From assembly GCA_002344785.1 (NCBI GenBank), contig DDUL01000063.1:1-9193 (forward strand): a DNA stretch of 9,193 nucleotides. Direction: 5' to 3'. Below are positions 5,620 to 9,193 of the stretch, one piece after another; within the stretch, counting starts at the first letter, position 1, and each line of letters starts with the position of its first letter. Position numbers and translations under genes: made by a program. The notes beneath the pieces are model-generated. The model was given only the letters and a program-made list of their open reading frames with translations, had not been told where the DNA came from and did not search any database. This stretch comes from Bdellovibrionaceae bacterium UBA2339 (GTDB lineage: Bacteria; Bdellovibrionota; Bdellovibrionia; Bdellovibrionales; JAMPXM01).

Positions 5620-7210
5620 AGAGTGATTCACAGCGCGGACTTCTCGCTGGCGCGCGATCTTCGAGACTCTCCAAGGAGCGCTGTTCAGGTCTCGGCTCTA
5701 GGGAACGCTCCGTGCCTCGCTGACGAGCGCGACGCTCGAGCTGCTCGCTGAGCTTCTCAACACAAGCACTCTGACGACAATACTCATCCAGCAACACTTC
5801 AAGTTCTCGATATGCGAGCGGCCGACCCAAACGCGCTTGCTGCGCTTCTTCAGCGATTCGTAATTGCTCAACCAAATGATCGACAAGATTTCGATGTCGG
5901 GCGAATGCCACCACCGCCCGCAACGGCAAATCCTGGGCAATCTTGTCTTTGAAAAACCCGAGCTTACGAGCGAAGAAACCAAATGTACCTTCGAGATTCG
6001 CCGTGGGATCCGGCCGGTAAGTGTAGCCCTGCTTAAAGCGATCAAACAGAATCGAGAGCACCACATCAAAGCGACGCGACTTCGCCAACAGCGACAAGTC
6101 ACGATGTTCGCCCACCAAGTCAAAGCGCGTGTCGACATCCAAATCGGCTGGCGCAAATGATCTTTCGATGTTCATGCCGACCTCTTGAAAGAAGACAGTC
6201 TCGCGAGCCCCGCGAAAGCTCGTCATAGCGGAAGGAATCTGCACACTCCGTCTGAGCTTTTCGCCCGCACGCTTGTAAGCAATCGCGACGGCTTCGGCGC
6301 AATAGACCTTACTGTGATCATGAACATTCATCCCCACATCGAACGGAATTGGTCTCACTTCGGATTCGCGATAGAGCGACCAAACTTCTCGCGCCGCCTG
6401 TTCGGCGACGGCCTGATCTCGAAATCGATAGATCGCGACTCGTGGCAGAGGCTCGAATTTCAAATAGTCTTGGAGCGAATACTCGACCAACCCCTTTTCC
6501 AACAGACTTTCTACGACTCGCAGTTCACCCGTCTCATTGACGCCAATCATCGCAAGGTGACTCATGTTCGTGACCACATCTCCACTGCGCGCAATCGTTG
6601 CGCTCACAAAGGATCCACCCCGCACAAGAAACACGTCGCCAGGTTTAAAATCTGGCGCGGCCGATGTCGGCGTCAGTGTTCGCGGAAACTCGCCGCTAAA
6701 GTAAGCTGGATTCGGAGCCCACTTGCGCTCGGTATTGAGGAGCTCAATGGCATGATCCTCAGCGTATCGCAGGTACAAATGCGCCCGTCGAAACGCATCG
6801 ATTGCGGCGTCTCGCTCCGCCGTCGACCACTGCGCTTCGAAAACTCGTTGCCGCTCTCGCAACAACAATCGCGTCTCGAACAAGTCTTTCACCAACTGAT
6901 CCGCACGCTGCAGAAAATCCGCCCGCTCCGCTTCCGCAATCGGCAAGTACTGATCGGCATTCAACGCGTAAGCGCGATCGGCAAACTGATGAATGATCGC
7001 CGTCGCAGTGTCGGCGCGAAAGACGCGAGGGTCACGCACCTGCGCGAAGAGCTGCTGAAGCTCCTGCACAACCTCGCCGTAGGCTGCGGGCTCACGCTGG
7101 ACGGCTCGCCCGCCCTCATCAATCTTCGCCAAGTAATCAAAGCTCACCGCAAACGCGATCAGCACCAAAGAGAACGACACAACGACTTTTTGTGGCTTCG
7201 GCATGCCCAC
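5606..7210 (-). CDS. YiiX-like permuted NlpC/P60 (papain-like) envelope protein with long flanking regions
   Basis: A 534-residue protein with one N-terminal membrane segment (about 9-28), so it is probably anchored with its bulk in the periplasm. A helical, charged region (about 40-165) follows. The central domain (about 188-316) matches the YiiX/YebB group of permuted NlpC/P60-like hydrolases: GDVFLVRGGSF (191-201), NMSHLAMIG with H218, VVESLLEKGLVEYSL with E234, PFDVGMNVHDHSKVYCAEAV (289-308) with C304 as nucleophile. H218, C304 and the acidic residue form the expected catalytic set. Family members cleave or transfer on peptidoglycan peptides, lipids or protein acyl bonds; the substrate here is not visible. 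The C-terminal 200 residues are helical and end in an Arg/Glu-rich tail (about 489-528). The start is GTG 7210 or ATG 7204, and neither has a strong ribosome site. It is divergent from rsgA with a 52-base gap. Confidence 0.75.
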   Translation of the reverse strand: MGMPKPQKVVVSFSLVLIAFAVSFDYLAKIDEGGRAVQREPAAYGEVVQELQQLFAQVRDPRVFRADTATAIIHQFADRAYALNADQYLPIAEAERADFLQRADQLVKDLFETRLLLRERQRVFEAQWSTAERDAAIDAFRRAHLYLRYAEDHAIELLNTERKWAPNPAYFSGEFPRTLTPTSAAPDFKPGDVFLVRGGSFVSATIARSGDVVTNMSHLAMIGVNETGELRVVESLLEKGLVEYSLQDYLKFEPLPRVAIYRFRDQAVAEQAAREVWSLYRESEVRPIPFDVGMNVHDHSKVYCAEAVAIAYKRAGEKLRRSVQIPSAMTSFRGARETVFFQEVGMNIERSFAPADLDVDTRFDLVGEHRDLSLLAKSRRFDVVLSILFDRFKQGYTYRPDPTANLEGTFGFFARKLGFFKDKIAQDLPLRAVVAFARHRNLVDHLVEQLRIAEEAQQARLGRPLAYRELEVLLDEYCRQSACVEKLSEQLERRARQRGTERSLEPRPEQRSLESLEDRAPARSPRCESLFTSG

Positions 7211-7226
7211 TTATCGGCGTCCCGAG

Positions 7227-7254
7227 CTGGACGTCTGCTCCTGCTTTGGTCCAG
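7227..7254. repeat. 6-bp inverted repeat in the YiiX-like/rsgA divergent spacer
   Basis: CTGGAC (7227-7232) and GTCCAG (7249-7254) are separated by 16 bases within the 52-base spacer between the two divergent starts. The half-site spacing would suit a dimeric regulator. With only six bases per arm it may be chance. Confidence 0.2.
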
Positions 7255-7262
7255 AATGAGCT

Positions 7263-8342
7263 ATGGCATCGGACACGCTGAGCGCACCTCAAAATCTCGA
7301 AACCCTCCGCATTTGGGGATGGTCGGACGAGTTCACTGAACACTGGCGCGCACTTGATGTCGCGACCCGCGAGCAATGCCAAATCGCCCGCATCGTCGAA
7401 GACCCTCGCGGCGCCTTCATGGTGCAAGGAATCTCACACGACGAAGGTCCGGCTCGAGCCGAGGTGATCGGTCAATTGCGAAAGGGCGACGCACTTTGGC
7501 CGGCCGTCGGCGACTGGGTCGCCATCGACTCCTCCCAGCTCATCCGAAAAGTCCTGCCACGCAAAGGTCTGCTGCAACGAAAGGCCGCTGGCGAAAGCGA
7601 AGACATTCAGGCCCTCGCGGCCAACATCGACTGTGCGCTGATCGTCACGTCTCCCAATCAAGATCTCAGTCCTCGTCGCATCGAGCGCATGCTGCTCGCG
7701 ATTCGCGAAGCCAACGCCACGCCACTTCTCGTGCTCAATAAGTGCGACTTGATCGAGCCCACTGAATTACAAACGCTACTCGATGATCTGCGCAGCCGCC
7801 TCAACCAACTCGACATCACCGCCGTCTCAGCCCTCTCCGGTAACGGTCTGACGGAGCTGATGCATTCGGTGCGTTCACTTGTGCCGAACTCTTGCCCCAC
7901 CATCGCGCTGTTGGGCAGTTCAGGCGTCGGCAAGTCAACGCTGACCAACGCCCTTCTCGGCGAAGACGCTCAACCTCAGCGCACAAGCTCAATCCGTAGT
8001 GACGACTCGAAGGGCCGCCACACCACAACGGGCCGCCGCCTTCTGCGCACCCCTCACCAAATGCTGTTAATCGATATGCCCGGTGTGCGCGAGTTCCAAC
8101 TCGCCGACCCCGAAAGCTCCCTCGAATCCCGCCTCGAAGAAGAGTTCTCCGACATCCAAGAGCTCGCCCTCCGCTGCCGCTTCACCAACTGCGGACACGA
8201 ACGCGAGCCCGGCTGTCAAATCCGCACAAGCCTTGAACAAGGAACGCTCGATCACGATCGCGTTCACTCATGGCGCAAACTCCTCGCCGAGATCCAATCC
8301 CGACGCGTACCCAAGAAGTCCTCACCCCGCAACCGCCGCTGA
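7263..8342 (+). CDS. rsgA: Small ribosomal subunit biogenesis GTPase RsgA
   Basis: A 359-residue circularly permuted GTPase that checks late maturation of the 30S subunit and releases with GTP hydrolysis. The N-terminal OB-fold part covers about 35-110 (ARIVEDPRGAFMVQG, AVGDWVAID, RKGLLQRKAAG). The GTPase motifs come in the permuted order expected of the family: G4 NKCDLI (159-164), G5 SALSGNG (189-195), G1 GSSGVGKST (218-226), G2 GRHTTT (251-256), G3 DMPG (271-274). The C-terminal zinc site is C305, C310, H312 and C318 in CRFTNCGHEREPGC. Length is typical. Its start is ATG 7263 with only a weak GAG upstream. The last 79 bases overlap the converging HNH gene, yet the RsgA reading frame remains intact through a normal basic tail. 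Confidence 0.96.
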   Translation: MASDTLSAPQNLETLRIWGWSDEFTEHWRALDVATREQCQIARIVEDPRGAFMVQGISHDEGPARAEVIGQLRKGDALWPAVGDWVAIDSSQLIRKVLPRKGLLQRKAAGESEDIQALAANIDCALIVTSPNQDLSPRRIERMLLAIREANATPLLVLNKCDLIEPTELQTLLDDLRSRLNQLDITAVSALSGNGLTELMHSVRSLVPNSCPTIALLGSSGVGKSTLTNALLGEDAQPQRTSSIRSDDSKGRHTTTGRRLLRTPHQMLLIDMPGVREFQLADPESSLESRLEEEFSDIQELALRCRFTNCGHEREPGCQIRTSLEQGTLDHDRVHSWRKLLAEIQSRRVPKKSSPRNRR

Positions 8343-9190
8343 TTGCAATTGCGGCACAGTACGCGGAGATTTTTTGGCGCGTGCGTTCCTCCTTGGGCGT
8401 AGGGATGTATGTGATCAATTTCGAGCGCATGTTGTGAACCGCAGTTCTGGCACTTGTGCTGCGCTTCGTGCTGGATTGTGCGACGGAGTTTTTTTGGGAT
8501 GTAGCGCGAGCGCTTTGGGGGCGCGTGTGTGTTCCGCGCTGGCGCGGGTCGCGCGGCGTCAGTAGGCGCGTGTGTTGGCTTCGGAGTCGGCTGCACCTGT
8601 GCTGGCGCGGGTCGCAGTACGGCGAGTTTCTCGCGCGCCAACAGCATGATGAGTTCCGCCGTCGTCATGTTCGGATACTTGTGCGCGAGCGCACCTTTGA
8701 GTTGCGTGATTAGTTCAAGCGTTTCGTTTGGAAGTTCGAGTGCGAGTCGCGAAGTGTTCGCGGTTGTGGCGCGGGTGCGCTCAGGACGTGGAAGTTCAGG
8801 CGCGATTGCGGCGATCTCGCGTTCCACTTCACGCTTAGTTTTATTCTCAATGGATTTGATGAACGCGACCTTTTCATCACGCGTTGGTTGCGTGTGACGG
8901 AAGAGTCGGTTTGCTTGTGCGATGTTGGTGATGGTGAGTCGCCCATCGCGGATTGCGGGCGCGATCTCGGGAAGATCTTTGAGAAGTCGCATGGCCTCTA
9001 TCCGTCTTTGTGCTTGGTCTTCGGAGTAGCCAAGTTCCTTCACGGCGTAATCGAAGAGCGAGGTGCGCTTGTAGTCGCAGTAAAGCTTTCGGCGCTCGAC
9101 TTCTTTGAGATGAGTTAGGATTTCGGCGAGCACGCGACGTTCCTCGCGCACAAGCCCCAGCAATTTGTTGTGGAGTTCTTTGTCTGTCAT
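8264..9190 (-). CDS. HNH endonuclease-domain protein with helical N-terminal region
   Basis: A 308-residue protein. Residues about 1-130 are helical and resemble the N-terminal region of 13E12/DUF222-type HNH proteins (LREERRVLAEI-like start, SLFDYAVKELGYSEDQAQRR at 44-63, LPEIAPAIRDGRLTITNIAQ at 73-92). A second helical stretch (148-192) leads to a Pro/Ala-rich linker (193-228), then a C-terminal HNH domain: CQNC (C247, C250), EIDHIHPYAQGG (D259, H260), NLRVLCRNCNQRR (N274, C279, C282, 283). The two CxxC pairs would hold a structural zinc. The final H of the H-N-H triad is Asn 283 here, an HNN-type variant. It should cut DNA; the biological target is unknown. The start at ATG 9190 is three bases from the window end, so a longer N-terminus cannot be excluded. 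The last 26 codons run antisense through the end of rsgA. Confidence 0.8.
   Translation of the reverse strand: MTDKELHNKLLGLVREERRVLAEILTHLKEVERRKLYCDYKRTSLFDYAVKELGYSEDQAQRRIEAMRLLKDLPEIAPAIRDGRLTITNIAQANRLFRHTQPTRDEKVAFIKSIENKTKREVEREIAAIAPELPRPERTRATTANTSRLALELPNETLELITQLKGALAHKYPNMTTAELIMLLAREKLAVLRPAPAQVQPTPKPTHAPTDAARPAPARNTHAPPKRSRYIPKKLRRTIQHEAQHKCQNCGSQHALEIDHIHPYAQGGTHAPKNLRVLCRNCNQRRLRGEDFLGTRRDWISARSLRHE
8538..8615. repeat. In-frame duplication in the HNH linker
   Basis: GCTGGCGCGGGTCGC occurs at 8538-8552 and at 8601-8615, an offset of 63 bases (21 codons). On the minus strand both copies encode an RPAPA segment of the linker. A second short repeat, GGCGCGTGTGT at 8520-8530 and 8565-8575, encodes two THAP segments. 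The linker seems to have grown by local duplication. Confidence 0.6.
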
Positions 9191-9193
9191 ACC

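Noticed and set aside
6185..7339. A 384-codon open frame on the plus strand opposite the YiiX-like gene
   Set aside because: It is rich in Arg, His and Ser with no recognisable motif, lies entirely antisense to a gene with clear catalytic motifs, and runs into rsgA in another frame. It is a codon-bias shadow.
1..9193. Defence island, CRISPR array, prophage or transposon
   Set aside because: No transposase, integrase, terminal inverted repeats, regularly spaced repeats, or known defence gene set is present. A lone HNH gene is not enough.

Overview
The window holds seven complete genes and one gene cut off by the left edge, packed tightly on both strands with no RNA gene, CRISPR array or insertion sequence. 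The organism looks like a free-living or predatory Gram-negative deltaproteobacterial-type bacterium. A member of the Bdellovibrionota is my best guess, from the divergent TrmB-like and RsmE-like proteins, the YiiX-like envelope protein, the exported YD-repeat protein and the HNH endonuclease style. This is inference from protein style, not from a marker gene. Base composition looks moderately GC-rich throughout, with no obvious foreign island.

Layout from left to right. A membrane-anchored left-handed beta-helix (hexapeptide-repeat) protein runs leftward off the window (1-822, minus). A 163-base divergent spacer with a candidate promoter and an inverted repeat separates it from a TrmB-like methyltransferase (986-1690, plus). 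Next come a 2-oxoglutarate/Fe(II) oxygenase with a TonB/AgmX-like C-terminal tail (1766-2677, plus) and, converging on it, an exported YD-repeat protein (2710-4158, minus). A short divergent spacer with a palindromic -10 box leads into msrA (4250-4801, plus) and an rsmE-like gene (4798-5619, plus), which overlap by four bases and look translationally coupled. A YiiX/NlpC-P60-like envelope protein (5606-7210, minus) meets rsmE tail to tail. It is divergent from rsgA (7263-8342, plus), whose 3' end overlaps by 79 bases an HNH endonuclease gene (8264-9190, minus).

Three genes act on the translation machinery: a TrmB-like tRNA methyltransferase candidate, RsmE on 16S rRNA, and RsgA in 30S maturation. 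MsrA repairs oxidised methionine. The others concern the envelope or surface (beta-helix protein, YD-repeat protein, YiiX-like protein), an unknown hydroxylation (oxygenase) and DNA cleavage (HNH). I see no convincing new multi-gene system. The best leads are the oxygenase with a TonB/AgmX-like tail, the altered C-terminal motif of RsmE, the long rsgA/HNH overlap, and the symmetric -10 box between the YD-repeat gene and msrA.
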